Assembly (NCBI GenBank): GCA_017466405.1
Contig: JAFTUF010000040.1
Coordinates: 1-58,925 of the forward strand
Source: Bacteroidales bacterium
Lineage (GTDB): Bacteria; Bacteroidota; Bacteroidia; Bacteroidales; F082
DNA: 58,925 nucleotides
Reading direction: 5' to 3'
Position numbers and translations under genes: made by a program. The number at the start of each line of letters is the position of its first letter. Positions within the stretch are counted from its first letter, which is position 1. Under the pieces are notes generated by a model, which was not told the DNA's origin, made no database searches, and worked only from the letters and a program-made list of their open reading frames with translations. Positions 8,134-17,508 of the stretch are shown here, one piece after another.

Positions 8134-9510
8134 TTATTTAATAGGTTCCAAATGAACTGTGAAGTGACGCATGAGTTCTGTTTCCCATGTGATTCTCACG
8201 CCGTGTTTGATTTCGTCGCGACGGTCGTAAACGTTCTTCAAAGCTGCTGCGATAACATCCATGTGGTTGTTTGTATAAACGCGGCGAGCGATGCAGAGAC
8301 GGAGAAGGTCTAATCCACCGAAACGGTTTTCGCGTGTGACAGGGTCACGGTCAGCGAGGATGTAACCGATTTCGCAGCCACGGATACCAGCTTCGAGATA
8401 AAGTTCGATAGCGAGCATTTGTGCTGGGAATTCTTCTTTAGGAACGTTTGTAAGAACACGGTCAGCATCGATGAAGAGAGCGTGGCCACCGACAGGACGT
8501 TGGTAAGGAATGCCGTACTCATCTAATTTTGCTGCGAGATATTGAACTTGTTTGATACGTGTTTCGATATTGTCTAATTCTGTGTTTTCGTCGAGACCAA
8601 CTGCGAGAGCGTCCATATCACGACCGTTCATACCGCCGTATGTGAGGAAGCCTTCGAATGGGATACAGAAACGTTTTGCGCCTTCGTACCAGTCTTCGTG
8701 ACGTGTAGCGATGAAACCGCCCATGTTAACGATACCGTCTTTCTTAGCTGACATTGTCATACCGTCGGCATATTGATACATTTCCTTAACGATTTCTTTG
8801 ATAGTCTTGTCAGCGTAGCCAGCTTCACGAGTCTTGATGAAGTAAGCGTTTTCAACAAAACGTGCTGAGTCGAAGATAACGCGTTTGCCGTATTTGTCAG
8901 CGACAGCTCTGACTTCGCGGAGGTTCTGCATTGATACAGGTTGACCGCCAGCTGTGTTGTTTGTAATAGTAACGATTACGAAAGGAATTTTTTCTGCGTT
9001 TTCAGCGAGGACTTTTTCAAGTTTCTTAACATCGACATTACCTTTGAAAGGAACTTCGAGTTGAGTGTCTTTTGCTTCGTCAACGGTGCAGTCAACTGCG
9101 AAAGCTTTACGGCTTTCGATGTGGCCTTTTGTTGTGTCGAAGTGTGAGTTACCAGGAACGATGTCACCGCCTTTTACGAGGTGGCTGAAGAGAACGTTTT
9201 CAGCAGCGCGGCCTTGGTGTGTTGGGATGACATATTCAAAACCTGTGAGGCGTGTGATGACTTCTTTAAGACGGAAGAATGAAGAAGAACCTGCGTAGCT
9301 TTCGTCGCCCATCATCATTGCAGCCCATTGACGGTCGCTCATTGCGCCGGTACCTGAGTCGGTCAAGCAGTCGATATAGACTTGATCAGCTTTGAGATTA
9401 AACAAATTGTAATGTGCTTCTTTCATCCATTGTTCGCGTTCTTCGCGAGTGCTTTTCTTGATGGGTTCAACCATCTTAATTTTCCAAGATTCTGCAAATG
9501 GTAATTCCAT
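8134..9510 (-). CDS. tnaA: Tryptophanase (PLP-dependent beta-eliminating lyase)
   Basis: A 458-residue fold-type I PLP enzyme that cleaves L-tryptophan to indole, pyruvate and ammonia. Visible motifs are LTDSGTGAMSD, PTHQGRAAEN, FDSARF (PLP-binding region), SAKKDG with the Schiff-base Lys, and the C-terminal RHFT. It is a tryptophanase rather than a tyrosine phenol-lyase because it reads RGCEIG where phenol-lyases have an Arg (SMERG). The sequence is very close to Bacteroides TnaA as I remember it. The segment before the carboxylate-binding Arg reads IARRVYT instead of the usual IPRRVYT. A promoter about 230 bp upstream implies a long leader containing a short ORF at 9658-9720. Confidence 0.93.
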   Translation of the reverse strand: MELPFAESWKIKMVEPIKKSTREEREQWMKEAHYNLFNLKADQVYIDCLTDSGTGAMSDRQWAAMMMGDESYAGSSSFFRLKEVITRLTGFEYVIPTHQGRAAENVLFSHLVKGGDIVPGNSHFDTTKGHIESRKAFAVDCTVDEAKDTQLEVPFKGNVDVKKLEKVLAENAEKIPFVIVTITNNTAGGQPVSMQNLREVRAVADKYGKRVIFDSARFVENAYFIKTREAGYADKTIKEIVKEMYQYADGMTMSAKKDGIVNMGGFIATRHEDWYEGAKRFCIPFEGFLTYGGMNGRDMDALAVGLDENTELDNIETRIKQVQYLAAKLDEYGIPYQRPVGGHALFIDADRVLTNVPKEEFPAQMLAIELYLEAGIRGCEIGYILADRDPVTRENRFGGLDLLRLCIARRVYTNNHMDVIAAALKNVYDRRDEIKHGVRITWETELMRHFTVHLEPIK

Positions 9511-9657
9511 GGTATTTATTTTTTTAAGTTAATGTTTTTTTTGATTATTAATGTCAACAGACAACAGACAATTTTGAGTCTCCGAGTCACCAAGTCTCCG
9601 AGTCACCCAGAGATCCAGAAGTCCAGAGATACAAAAATCCAGGATTCTGGAAGTCAA

Positions 9658-9720
9658 TTAGAATCTGTCGCGTTCCTTGAGGTTCAAGTATGTATATTTT
9701 TCAAGTAAATGAAAAGTCAT
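9658..9720 (-). CDS. Candidate leader peptide upstream of tnaA
   Basis: A 20-codon ORF reading MTFHLLEKYTYLNLKERDRF and ending in TAA. It starts about 14 nt after the transcription start predicted from the -7 box at 9741-9748, making it the first ORF of the tnaA transcript, about 150 nt ahead of tnaA. In E. coli, tnaA is controlled by the TnaC leader peptide, which depends on a Trp and a Pro; this ORF has neither, so any control would work differently. The evidence is position, an intact frame and promoter proximity. Coding has not been shown, and an ORF this short could be chance. Confidence 0.45.
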   Translation of the reverse strand: MTFHLLEKYTYLNLKERDRF

Positions 9721-9740
9721 GACATCTTTGTTTGAGACTT

Positions 9741-9771
9741 CAAAGTTACAAAAGATTTTTTTAATTTCAAG
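9741..9771 (-). promoter_or_regulatory. Promoter of the tnaA transcript
   Basis: Minus-strand -7 box TAACTTTG (9741-9748) with CTTG (9768-9771) 19 bp further upstream. The same CTTG form of the -33 element occurs at the promoter of the second T9SS gene (52683-52714). Confidence 0.65.
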
Positions 9772-9899
9772 GATATTTTTAAAGTTTTTTTGACATTGAT
9801 TTTGATTGTACGGACGTAGCTTGCCGCGTCCTTACACTGAGATGTTATGATTTTTTCAAGATTTCTGGATAAAGACTTTAAACATTCAACTTATTAGTG

Positions 9900-11105
9900 T
9901 TACCAATCTTCTTTCAGTAAAAAATCTGCGATGTGAATTTCTTCAATTCCATCGTAATTACCAACGAACATTTCATCTGTAGTAACCAAATATTTATGAT
10001 AATTATCGTTTACTTTCATCAAGGAATTAATCTCTCTTTCGAATGTTTTTTGAGATTCAATTTTATAAGTCACTTGAACATATATTTTATTTCCTTGTCT
10101 GTCTCCTACGAAATCTATTTCATAATCATCATATTTTCCTACAAAAGGTGTATATCCTCGACGAAGCATTTCAAGGAATACAATATTTTCAAGCACACCC
10201 GAAATCCACTGTGAGTTATACCCCATCAACGAATATATCAAAGCATGATCACTAAAATAATATTTCTCGTTAGTCTTTAATATTTCTTTTCCTTTTAGAT
10301 TATAACGGTTGACACGTCGAATGATATACGCACTTTCTAATGCCGAAAGATAATTATATATAGTGTTTATATCTACTTTTCTTTTTTGAGAAACAAAATA
10401 ATCGGATATGCTTTTTGCGGAAAAAATATTTCCAACATTAATTAGAATAAATCTCATTATCCGTTCAAGTTGATCAACATTACGGATATTGTGCCTTTGA
10501 ATTGTATCTCGCAAAATAACTGAAGAGTAAATATCATTTATCACTTTATACGCAGAGTCGGTATCATAATTATATGCGTGGATTGCAGGAAAACCTCCCA
10601 AACGAACATATTGATTAAAAGCTTTATAAATATCGTTAGGTGTCTCATTTAAAAAACTTAAATACTCCTTGAAAGAAAGCGTTTCTATCACAAACTCCAC
10701 ATAACGACCTGCCAATAATGTTGATAACTCCGATGACAACAACTGCGAATTGGAACCTGTTATATATATGTCACTATCGAAATCAACCTGAAATGAATTG
10801 ACAGCTCTCTCCCACTCTTTAACATTTTGAATCTCATCAAGAAGTATATAACATCTTCCTTCATTAGGTTTTTTATCAAGAATATAGGAATATAATTTCT
10901 TTGCCGAGTCTATGTCGGAATATTCCATGCTTTCAAAATTAATGTATATGATGTTTTTTTCAGTTATTCCAGTTTTTATAAAATAATCTTTTATTAACAT
11001 CAATAATGCTGATTTTCCGCACCTACGAATTCCTGTTATAACTTTGACAATTGGTTTGTCGAAGAAAGGTTGTATCTTAGAAATATATAATGGTCTTTCT
11101 CTCAT
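9900..11105 (-). CDS. AAA_14/DUF4143 family ATPase, copy 1
   Basis: A predicted ATPase of 401 residues. Walker A is GIRRCGKSALL, Walker B is YILLDEIQN and the sensor-like segment is YITGSNSQLLS. A winged-helix-like middle part follows, and the C-terminal DUF4143 region (ENIVFLEMLRRGY...YEIDFV...KIYVQVTY) has the EIDF...VQV pattern of a PD-(D/E)XK-like fold. The family is abundant in Bacteroidetes and its function is not established. I start it at the ATG at 11105: the in-frame ATG at 11132 would overlap the -7 box at 11122-11129. A perfect 20-bp palindrome and a second imperfect copy lie upstream. Confidence 0.85.
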   Translation of the reverse strand: MRERPLYISKIQPFFDKPIVKVITGIRRCGKSALLMLIKDYFIKTGITEKNIIYINFESMEYSDIDSAKKLYSYILDKKPNEGRCYILLDEIQNVKEWERAVNSFQVDFDSDIYITGSNSQLLSSELSTLLAGRYVEFVIETLSFKEYLSFLNETPNDIYKAFNQYVRLGGFPAIHAYNYDTDSAYKVINDIYSSVILRDTIQRHNIRNVDQLERIMRFILINVGNIFSAKSISDYFVSQKRKVDINTIYNYLSALESAYIIRRVNRYNLKGKEILKTNEKYYFSDHALIYSLMGYNSQWISGVLENIVFLEMLRRGYTPFVGKYDDYEIDFVGDRQGNKIYVQVTYKIESQKTFEREINSLMKVNDNYHKYLVTTDEMFVGNYDGIEEIHIADFLLKEDW

Positions 11106-11121
11106 TAGAATATTTTTATTG

Positions 11122-11129
11122 CAAATATA
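11122..11129 (-). promoter_or_regulatory. -7 box of AAA_14 gene 1
   Basis: TATATTTG on the minus strand, 16 bp upstream of the ATG at 11105. This argues against the longer ORF start. The -33 position is occupied by the palindrome at 11146-11165. Confidence 0.65.
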
Positions 11130-11145
11130 CAATTATATTTTCAAC

Positions 11146-11206
11146 TTTAGGGTTATAACCCTAAAAACTTTTTGTATTTAAAAATTTTTATGGGTATAAC
11201 CAAAAA
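11146..11206. promoter_or_regulatory. Paired palindromic operator candidate
   Basis: TTTAGGGTTATAACCCTAAA at 11146-11165 is a perfect 20-bp palindrome. A second site at 11187-11206 (TTTATGGGTATAACCAAAAA) matches it at 16 of 20 positions, 41 bp away. The first lies where the -33 element is expected, so binding would probably repress the AAA_14 gene. Confidence 0.6.
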
Positions 11207-11236
11207 GTCCCGGAATATAAATCCCGAGACTTTTTT
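11202..11236 (-). terminator. Terminator of the frd transcript
   Basis: Inverted repeat AAAAAGTCCCGG / CCCGAGACTTTTTT with an AT-rich loop and T/A runs on both sides, so it could work in both directions. It is the first strong hairpin after frdB and also separates the frd genes from the divergent ATPase promoter region. Confidence 0.7.
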
Positions 11237-11261
11237 GATTATTGGACACATCCGTTGTGAA

Positions 11262-11280
11262 GGACACATTCGATGTGTCC
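11262..11280. repeat. GGACACATTCGATGTGTCC hairpin word
   Basis: A perfect 8-bp stem with a 3-nt loop, preceded by a partial copy of its left arm at 11244. It resembles the gagacg/cgtctc hairpin words at 2413 and 30187 and the GGCGCATA hairpin at 39987. Confidence 0.55.
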
Positions 11281-11298
11281 CTACAGATGGACAATGTC

Positions 11299-11327
11299 TG
11301 TTGACTGTTGTCCGTTGTCTGTTGACA
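11299..11327. repeat. TGTTGACTGTTGTCC word, abuts the frdB stop
   Basis: Tandem TGTTGAC/TGTTGTCC words end 3 bp from the frdB stop codon. Related copies lie at about 9553-9570, 37471-37508 (reverse orientation) and 40028-40047. Confidence 0.6.
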
Positions 11328-11329
11328 TT

Positions 11330-12085
11330 TTATTTCTTCAAAGGTTCAGCGATCTTAGCTGCCAAGAATTGTCTGTTCATTCTTGCGATGTTTGTAACAG
11401 AGATACCCTTTGGACATTCTGCCATACAAGCGTATGTGTTTGAACAGTTACCGAATCCGAGTTCGTCCATTCTTGCGACCATTTTCTGTACTCTTTCGTA
11501 TGTTTCAACTTGACCTTGTGGTAACAATGCGAGTTGAGAGAACTTAGCTGATACGAAGAGCATAGCGCTACCGTTTTTACATGTTGCCACGCAAGCGCCG
11601 CAGCCGATACATGAAGCAGCGTCCATTGAGAGGTCAGCGTCATGTTTGCTGATTGGAATAGCGTTAGCATCTGGCACGCCGCCTGTACGTACTGAGACGT
11701 AGCCACCAGCTTGGATGAGGCGGTCTAATGCTGAACGGTCAACCATCAAGTCCTTGATGATAGGGAAAGCTTCAGAGCGCCATGGTTCGATGGTGATAGT
11801 GTCGCCATCTTTGAACTTACGCATGTGAAGTTGGCAAGTGGTTGTGTTCTTGAATTTTCCGTGAGGGTGACCGTTGATATACAAGCCACATGCTCCACAG
11901 ATACCTTCGCGGCAGTCGTGGTCGAAAGTGACAGGATCTTCACCTTTAACGACGAGACCTTCGTTCAAGATGTCGAGCATCTCAAGGAATGAAGCTTCTT
12001 CAGGAATATTGTCAACATTATATGTAACAAATTGTCCTTTATCTATATTGTTTTTCTGTCTCCAGATTTTTAACGTTAACTTCAT
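11330..12085 (-). CDS. frdB: Fumarate reductase / succinate dehydrogenase iron-sulfur subunit
   Basis: A 251-residue electron-transfer subunit. Its N-terminal [2Fe-2S] site is [11 protein letters not shown] and the C-terminal clusters are bound by [11 protein letters not shown] and the later CPKGI region. It carries electrons between the cytochrome b subunit (FrdC) and the flavoprotein (FrdA) at the cytoplasmic membrane. It is the last gene of frdCAB, 8 bp after frdA, and is followed by the hairpin at 11202-11236. In a fermentative Bacteroidales the expected direction is fumarate reduction, although the sequence does not prove direction. The operon order C-A-B and the long FrdA are of the Wolinella/Bacteroides type. 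Confidence 0.94.
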   Translation of the reverse strand: MKLTLKIWRQKNNIDKGQFVTYNVDNIPEEASFLEMLDILNEGLVVKGEDPVTFDHDCREGICGACGLYINGHPHGKFKNTTTCQLHMRKFKDGDTITIEPWRSEAFPIIKDLMVDRSALDRLIQAGGYVSVRTGGVPDANAIPISKHDADLSMDAASCIGCGACVATCKNGSAMLFVSAKFSQLALLPQGQVETYERVQKMVARMDELGFGNCSNTYACMAECPKGISVTNIARMNRQFLAAKIAEPLKK

Positions 12086-12093
12086 AATGCAAA

Positions 12094-14034
12094 TTATTTA
12101 TAGTTTCTTTGTTTAACCTCGACATTTTCAAATTTAAGTTCTTCTTTGTACAATACTGGTTCTTTGTCAGGACCTTGGTATTCGTAAGCTGCCACGAAGC
12201 TGTATTCTGCGTCGTTACGCATAGCTTCGCCGTCAGGAGTTTGGAACTCTTCGCGGAAGTGACCGCCGCATGATTCGTTACGCATGAGAGCGTCGCGTGC
12301 CATGAGTTCACCCATTTCTAAGAAGTCGGCTACTCTGAGAGCTTTTTCCAACTCGTTGTTCATGCCTGAGCTTTGTGGTGGAACTTTGACGTCTTGCCAG
12401 AATTCCTTACGCAATGCTTTGATTTCTTCGATAGCTTCTTTCAAACCAGCTTCGTTACGAGCCATACCGACTTTGTTCCACATGATGAGACCTAAGCGGC
12501 GGTGGATTGAATCGACGGTTTGTTTACCGTTGATAGCCATGAGTTTGTTAATCTTTTCGCGTATTTGTTTTTCTGCTTCGTCGAATTCCTTAGTATTTGT
12601 CTGGAAGCGAGGAACACCGATTTGGTCAGCGAGGTAGTTTTGCATTGTGTAAGGCAAGATGAAGTAACCATCAGAAAGACCTTGCATCAAAGCTGAAGCG
12701 CCGAGACGGTTAGCACCGTGGTCGGAGAAGTTAGCTTCACCTGCTGCGAACAAACCTGGAATTGTTGTTTGTAATTCATAGTCAACCCAGAGACCACCCA
12801 TTGTGTAGTGAACAGCAGGATAAATCATCATAGGTGTCTTGTATGGATCGTCGTCGGTGATACGTTCGTACATTTCGAAGAGGTTACCGTATTTTTCTTC
12901 AACGACTTTCTGACCCAAACGATCGATAGCTTCTTTGAAGTCGAGATAAACAGCGAGACCTGTGTTGTTTACGCCGAAGCCAGCATCGCATCTCTCTTTT
13001 GCTGCACGTGAAGCGACGTCACGAGGAACGAGGTTACCGAAAGCTGGGTAACGTCTTTCGAGGTAGTAGTCACGGTTTTCTTCTGCGATGTCTTTAGCTT
13101 TGATTTGACCTTTAGCCAATTTCTCAGCGTCTTCTTTCTTCTTAGGAACCCAGATACGACCGTCGTTACGGAGACTTTCACTCATAAGAGTAAGTTTTGA
13201 TTGGTAGCTGCCGTGAACAGGGATACATGTTGGGTGGATTTGTGTGAAGCAAGGGTTAGCCATCATAGCGCCTTTCTTATAGGCTTGCCATTCAGCTGAG
13301 CCGTTTGATGACATAGCGTTTGTTGAGAGGAAGAACACACGACCGTAACCGCCTGAAGCGATAACGACAGCGTGAGCTGCATAACGTTCGAGTTCACCTG
13401 TGACGAGGTTACGCATGATAACACCACGAGCGCGGCCGTCAACGAGAACGACGTCCATCATTTCGCGACGAGGATACATCTTGACAGTACCTCTTTCAAC
13501 TTCTTTCGACAATGCGCTGTAAGCACCGAGGAGAAGTTGTTGTCCGGTTTGACCGCGGGCATAGAATGTTCTGGATACTTGAGCACCACCGAAAGAACGG
13601 TTAGCTAATAAGCCGCCGTATTCGCGAGCGAAAGGAACGCCTTGAGCGACACATTGGTCGATGATGTTGTTACTTAATTCAGCGAGACGATAGACGTTAG
13701 CTTCACGTGCGCGGTAGTCACCACCTTTGATTGTATCGTAGAAAAGACGATATACGCTGTCGCCATCGTTAGGATAGTTCTTAGCAGCGTTGATACCACC
13801 TTGAGCAGCGATACTGTGAGCGCGGCGTGGACTGTCTTGGATACAGAACACTTTTACGTTGAAGCCCATCTCACCGAATGAAGCAGCTGCTGATGCACCA
13901 GCAAGACCTGTACCGATGACGATGATGTCTAATTTTCTCTTGTTAGCAGGGTTCACCAAATTTTGATGTGCCTTATAATTTGTCCATTTTTCTGCCAATG
14001 GACCTGCAGGTATCTTTGAATTTAACTCTTTCAT
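12094..14034 (-). CDS. frdA: Fumarate reductase / succinate dehydrogenase flavoprotein subunit
   Basis: A 646-residue catalytic subunit with covalent FAD. Visible are the dinucleotide-binding [13 protein letters not shown], the [11 protein letters not shown] segment with the FAD-linking His, the capping-domain active-site region HPTCIPVHG, the catalytic Arg region LVPRDVASR, and HYTMGG. It reduces fumarate to succinate (or the reverse). The length matches the B-type flavoproteins that work with a single diheme cytochrome b subunit. It sits between frdC (4 bp upstream) and frdB (8 bp downstream), so it is translated from the same mRNA. Confidence 0.95.
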   Translation of the reverse strand: MKELNSKIPAGPLAEKWTNYKAHQNLVNPANKRKLDIIVIGTGLAGASAAASFGEMGFNVKVFCIQDSPRRAHSIAAQGGINAAKNYPNDGDSVYRLFYDTIKGGDYRAREANVYRLAELSNNIIDQCVAQGVPFAREYGGLLANRSFGGAQVSRTFYARGQTGQQLLLGAYSALSKEVERGTVKMYPRREMMDVVLVDGRARGVIMRNLVTGELERYAAHAVVIASGGYGRVFFLSTNAMSSNGSAEWQAYKKGAMMANPCFTQIHPTCIPVHGSYQSKLTLMSESLRNDGRIWVPKKKEDAEKLAKGQIKAKDIAEENRDYYLERRYPAFGNLVPRDVASRAAKERCDAGFGVNNTGLAVYLDFKEAIDRLGQKVVEEKYGNLFEMYERITDDDPYKTPMMIYPAVHYTMGGLWVDYELQTTIPGLFAAGEANFSDHGANRLGASALMQGLSDGYFILPYTMQNYLADQIGVPRFQTNTKEFDEAEKQIREKINKLMAINGKQTVDSIHRRLGLIMWNKVGMARNEAGLKEAIEEIKALRKEFWQDVKVPPQSSGMNNELEKALRVADFLEMGELMARDALMRNESCGGHFREEFQTPDGEAMRNDAEYSFVAAYEYQGPDKEPVLYKEELKFENVEVKQRNYK

Positions 14035-14038
14035 GATA

Positions 14039-14725
14039 TTATCCTATAAATGAACCAATCCAATAATATAAAACTACAGAAGCGAACATAAGAGCGATGA
14101 GGATAGCGAAGAATCTGCCTAAGCACTCAATTCTCTTTTGCCATACGTGATTGCTCCAACCAATTGATTGCATAACGCTTGCAATACCGTGGTCTAAGTG
14201 GAACCATAAGAATACTAACCATACTAAGTAAATGATAGAATAGACTGAGCATGAGAAAGTATTTACAATGTGATGTACACCATCGGCTGCGTATGTGATG
14301 TCAGCTTCGATGCCTAACTTATGCAATACTTCTGGCAATTGCATTTTAGCCCAGAAGTTGAATAAGTGTAAACCTAAACCTAACAAAACGATAACACCGA
14401 TTACGAGCATGTTTTTAGAAGCCCAAGAAACACCTTCTTGTTTTTCTACTACTGCATAACGTTGTTTGCCACGTGCTCTGTAGTTTTGTAATGACAAAAC
14501 GAAAGCATAAATAAGGTGGAACACCATAAGAGCTGCCAAACCTACTGTTGCTACTAAAGCATACCAGTTTGCGCCGAGAAATTCGCAAATCTTGTTATAG
14601 CCTGATGGCTTGATGATTGCGACTAAGTTCATTGAGGCGTGGAACAAGAGGAAAAATACCATAGCTCCTCCGGTTATCGCCATGATCAATTTTTTTGTAA
14701 TTGATGAAAGACCTTTATTACCCAT
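14039..14725 (-). CDS. frdC: Fumarate reductase cytochrome b subunit
   Basis: A 228-residue membrane protein with about five transmembrane helices that anchors FrdAB and exchanges electrons with menaquinol. Histidines suitable as heme b ligands lie in [21 protein letters not shown] and WFHLDHG, a set expected for the diheme subunit type of Wolinella. It is the first gene of frdCAB. The SLC13-type transporter ends 27 bp upstream and no terminator intervenes, so the frd genes are probably read through from the nqr-transporter transcript. Confidence 0.92.
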   Translation of the reverse strand: MGNKGLSSITKKLIMAITGGAMVFFLLFHASMNLVAIIKPSGYNKICEFLGANWYALVATVGLAALMVFHLIYAFVLSLQNYRARGKQRYAVVEKQEGVSWASKNMLVIGVIVLLGLGLHLFNFWAKMQLPEVLHKLGIEADITYAADGVHHIVNTFSCSVYSIIYLVWLVFLWFHLDHGIASVMQSIGWSNHVWQKRIECLGRFFAILIALMFASVVLYYWIGSFIG

Positions 14726-14751
14726 GTTTTTTTAATTTATGAATTAATAAT

Positions 14752-16197
14752 TTAACTTAACATAATTCCTGCTTTACCAACAATGATTAACATTGTGAAA
14801 GCTAAGATGAGACCTACTACACCAACTATGACACCTACTTTACGCATCTCCTTGGTATCTACCATGCCTGTACTGTAGGCGATAGCATTAGGAGGTGTAC
14901 TTACCGGTAATATCATAGCCAATGAAGCTGATAGTGTAACGCCGAGGATGAGTGTCAATATTCCACCGTAAGGATCTAAGACATCGCCCATACCTGTTCC
15001 CACTACTACCATAACAGGGATAAGGAGAGCTGCTGTTGCTGTGTTTGAAATGATGTTTGAGAAGAAGTAGCATAACAAACCAACACCTACAATAACGATG
15101 ACCGGTGACCACTGATGGAATGGGATAGCTTGTACCAAATATTTAGCGAGACCTGAATGATCTAAGGCTGTACCTAAAGCGAAACCTCCAGCAACCAACC
15201 AGATAACGTCCCAGTTGATTTCTTTAAGGTCGTCTTTAGTGAACAAACCTGTCACGCAGAATACAGCGATAGGTATCAAAGCTACTGCATTGGCGTTGAT
15301 GCCAGTGAATTTGTCTGTAAGCCACAATAAGATTGTCAAGATTAATGTGACGTATGCAAGAACAAGTCTTGGTCCTTTTTCTGTCTCACCTTCGATATGC
15401 AAATCGATAGTTTTTTGTTTGAATGGGAACAACTTGATAAGCAATACCCAAGCTAACAAAAGCAATACGATTGTGAAAGGAACCATCACCATTGCCCAGT
15501 CGCCGAAACCGATATTTAAGTTAAGACCTTCTGGGTCGTTCAAATATTTAAGTGCGATAGCATTCGGAGGTGTTCCAACAGGTGTTGCCATACCGCCGAG
15601 GTTAGCACCGATAGGAATTGACATTACGAAACCTACTCTACCCTTACCATCAACAGGCAAGTAACGGATAATAGGTGCCATGAAGGTAAGCATCATAGCT
15701 GCTGTTGCTGTGTTGCTGATGAACATGGAGAAGCCACCTGTAATCATAAGGAAACCGAGTAATACAAACTCAGATCTCTTACCGAAAGGTTTCATTAATA
15801 TTCTTGCCAACTGAACGTCGATACCCATCTTAGAAGCTATGATAGCGATAACGAAACCGCCGAGGAAAAGCATGATGGTTGGATCGGCAAAGGCTCCCAT
15901 GATAGCTTTATGTGAAAGGAGCTGACCCATGTTTTCACCGTTTCTCAAGAAGAATAACGAGCTGTCGGAACATGTCACTAAGAGGATGACGACAATCATC
16001 ATTGATGTTGTCCAAGATGGAATAGCTTCTGTAAACCATAAAACAAGTGCCAAGCCGAAAACGGCTATGACACGTTGTTGTACTACAGTAAGCTCTGGCA
16101 ATCCCAAGACTGAAGCTGGGACAAACCATAAGAAGAAGAATACTATGAGAGCCAAGATTATCTTGACCATCTTTCTTACATTGATTGAATCACTCAT
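14752..16197 (-). CDS. SLC13/DASS family Na+-coupled dicarboxylate transporter
   Basis: A 481-residue membrane protein with about eleven to twelve hydrophobic segments. It has both SNT signatures that bind Na+ and carboxylate in this family: SNTATAAMM near residue 160 and SNTATAALLIP near residue 390. Each is followed or accompanied by the P-P-N-A-I motif (GTPPNAIAL, STPPNAIAY). Family members move C4 dicarboxylates such as succinate, fumarate or malate with Na+. The gene lies between nqrF (37 bp) and frdC (26 bp), so uptake of fumarate precursors or exchange with succinate driven by the NQR-made Na+ gradient is a reasonable inference; the actual substrate is unproven. Confidence 0.9.
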   Translation of the reverse strand: MSDSINVRKMVKIILALIVFFFLWFVPASVLGLPELTVVQQRVIAVFGLALVLWFTEAIPSWTTSMMIVVILLVTCSDSSLFFLRNGENMGQLLSHKAIMGAFADPTIMLFLGGFVIAIIASKMGIDVQLARILMKPFGKRSEFVLLGFLMITGGFSMFISNTATAAMMLTFMAPIIRYLPVDGKGRVGFVMSIPIGANLGGMATPVGTPPNAIALKYLNDPEGLNLNIGFGDWAMVMVPFTIVLLLLAWVLLIKLFPFKQKTIDLHIEGETEKGPRLVLAYVTLILTILLWLTDKFTGINANAVALIPIAVFCVTGLFTKDDLKEINWDVIWLVAGGFALGTALDHSGLAKYLVQAIPFHQWSPVIVIVGVGLLCYFFSNIISNTATAALLIPVMVVVGTGMGDVLDPYGGILTLILGVTLSASLAMILPVSTPPNAIAYSTGMVDTKEMRKVGVIVGVVGLILAFTMLIIVGKAGIMLS

Positions 16198-16234
16198 TGT
16201 CGTTGTTTGATTAAAATTTCAGACTCATTATTAA

Positions 16235-17479
16235 TCAACCACCGAAATCGTCGAATGAAATCATTTCTTTTGGAACGCCGAGACTGTCGAGCATCTTAAG
16301 GACTGCTGCTGTCATCATTGGAGGTCCGCAGAGATAGTATTCAATTTCTTCTGGTTCGCTGTGATTCTTAAGATAATTTTCGAGCAATACTTCGTGGATG
16401 TTACCTACGTAGCCTGTCCAGTTATCTTCAGGGAGCGGAGCCGAGAGAGCGATATTAAACTTGAAGTTTGGATTTTCTTCCTCGATCTTTCTGAAGTCGT
16501 CGATGTAGAAGAGTTCGCGTAAAGAACGACCGCCGTACCAGTAAGAGACTTTTCTGTCGGTGTGTTTTGTAAGGAAGAGATCCAAGATGTGAGAACGCAT
16601 TGGAGCCATACCAGCACCACCGCCGATGAAGATGATTTCGCGTTTGGTGTCTTTGATATGGAACTCACCGTAAGGACCGCTGATAGTTACCTTATCGCCT
16701 GGTTTCAATGAGTAGATGTATGATGAACAGACACCTGGATTTACCTTCATGAAGCCGCCATTGACTCTGTCGAATGGAGGTGTTGCGATACGTACGTTAA
16801 GCATGATGATATTGTCTTCAGCTGGGTAACTAGCCATAGAATAAGCTCTGAACTGTGGTTCAGGATTGTGCATGACTAAGTCAAACATACCGAATTTTTC
16901 CCAGTCGGCTTTGTATTCGTCATCGACATCGATGTCTTTATAGTTGACATCAATTTTAGGAACGTCGATTTGGATGTAACCGCCTGATAAGAACTTGAGG
17001 TGTTCGCCTTCAGGAAGTTTAACAACGAATTCCTTGATGAAAGTAGCGACGTTTCTGTTGCTGACCACTTCGCATTCCCACTTCTTGATACCGAAGATCT
17101 GTGGGTTGATGTGGATTTTCATGTCTTCGCGAACTTTCACTTGGCAACCTAATCTCCAGTGATTTTGTTGTTCTTTTCTGCTGAAGAATCCTGTTTCTGT
17201 AGGAAGGATTGTACCGCCGCCTTCTAAGACTTGGCAACGACACATACCGCAGCTACCGCCGCCACCACATGCTGATGGAAGGAATATCTGCTCGTTGGCT
17301 AATGTTGCGAGCAAAGAGTTGCCCGGTTCTACTTCTATTTCTTTTTCATCGTTGATGTTGATCTTAACTTTGCCTTGTGGAGCAAGTTTCTTTCTGACAA
17401 TAACCAATATTGTTACAGGAATTAAAACAACGATCAAGAAAACGACAACGCTTAATAAAATGATTGATGTAATACTCAT
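16235..17479 (-). CDS. nqrF: Na+-translocating NADH:quinone reductase subunit F
   Basis: A 414-residue NADH-oxidising subunit. An N-terminal membrane helix is followed by a plant-type [2Fe-2S] domain (SACGGGGSCGMCRCQV), an FAD domain (RAYSMASYP) and an NADH-binding domain (FIGGGAGMAPMRS, CGPPMM). It passes electrons from NADH through FAD and the cluster to the NqrD/E iron site. It is the last gene of the nqrABCDEF set, 29 bp after nqrE. Confidence 0.96.
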   Translation of the reverse strand: MSITSIILLSVVVFLIVVLIPVTILVIVRKKLAPQGKVKININDEKEIEVEPGNSLLATLANEQIFLPSACGGGGSCGMCRCQVLEGGGTILPTETGFFSRKEQQNHWRLGCQVKVREDMKIHINPQIFGIKKWECEVVSNRNVATFIKEFVVKLPEGEHLKFLSGGYIQIDVPKIDVNYKDIDVDDEYKADWEKFGMFDLVMHNPEPQFRAYSMASYPAEDNIIMLNVRIATPPFDRVNGGFMKVNPGVCSSYIYSLKPGDKVTISGPYGEFHIKDTKREIIFIGGGAGMAPMRSHILDLFLTKHTDRKVSYWYGGRSLRELFYIDDFRKIEEENPNFKFNIALSAPLPEDNWTGYVGNIHEVLLENYLKNHSEPEEIEYYLCGPPMMTAAVLKMLDSLGVPKEMISFDDFGG

Positions 17480-17508
17480 TTCTTTATTTTTTTAGACTGT
17501 AACAATAA

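Larger units (their letters stand above)
9511..9899 (-). other. tnaA leader region with short ORF and repeat words
   Basis: Gene-free apart from the 20-codon ORF at 9658-9720. It holds direct repeats of AGTCTCCGAGTCACC (about 9577-9608), a CAACAGACAACAG word (about 9553-9570), the tnaA promoter at 9741-9771 and, further up, a short stretch with no recognised signal before the neighbouring ATPase gene ends at 9900. Confidence 0.6.

Noticed and set aside
11106-11132. Longer start for AAA_14 protein 1
   Set aside because: The ATG at 11132 lies upstream of the -7 box at 11122-11129, so it would not be in the mRNA.
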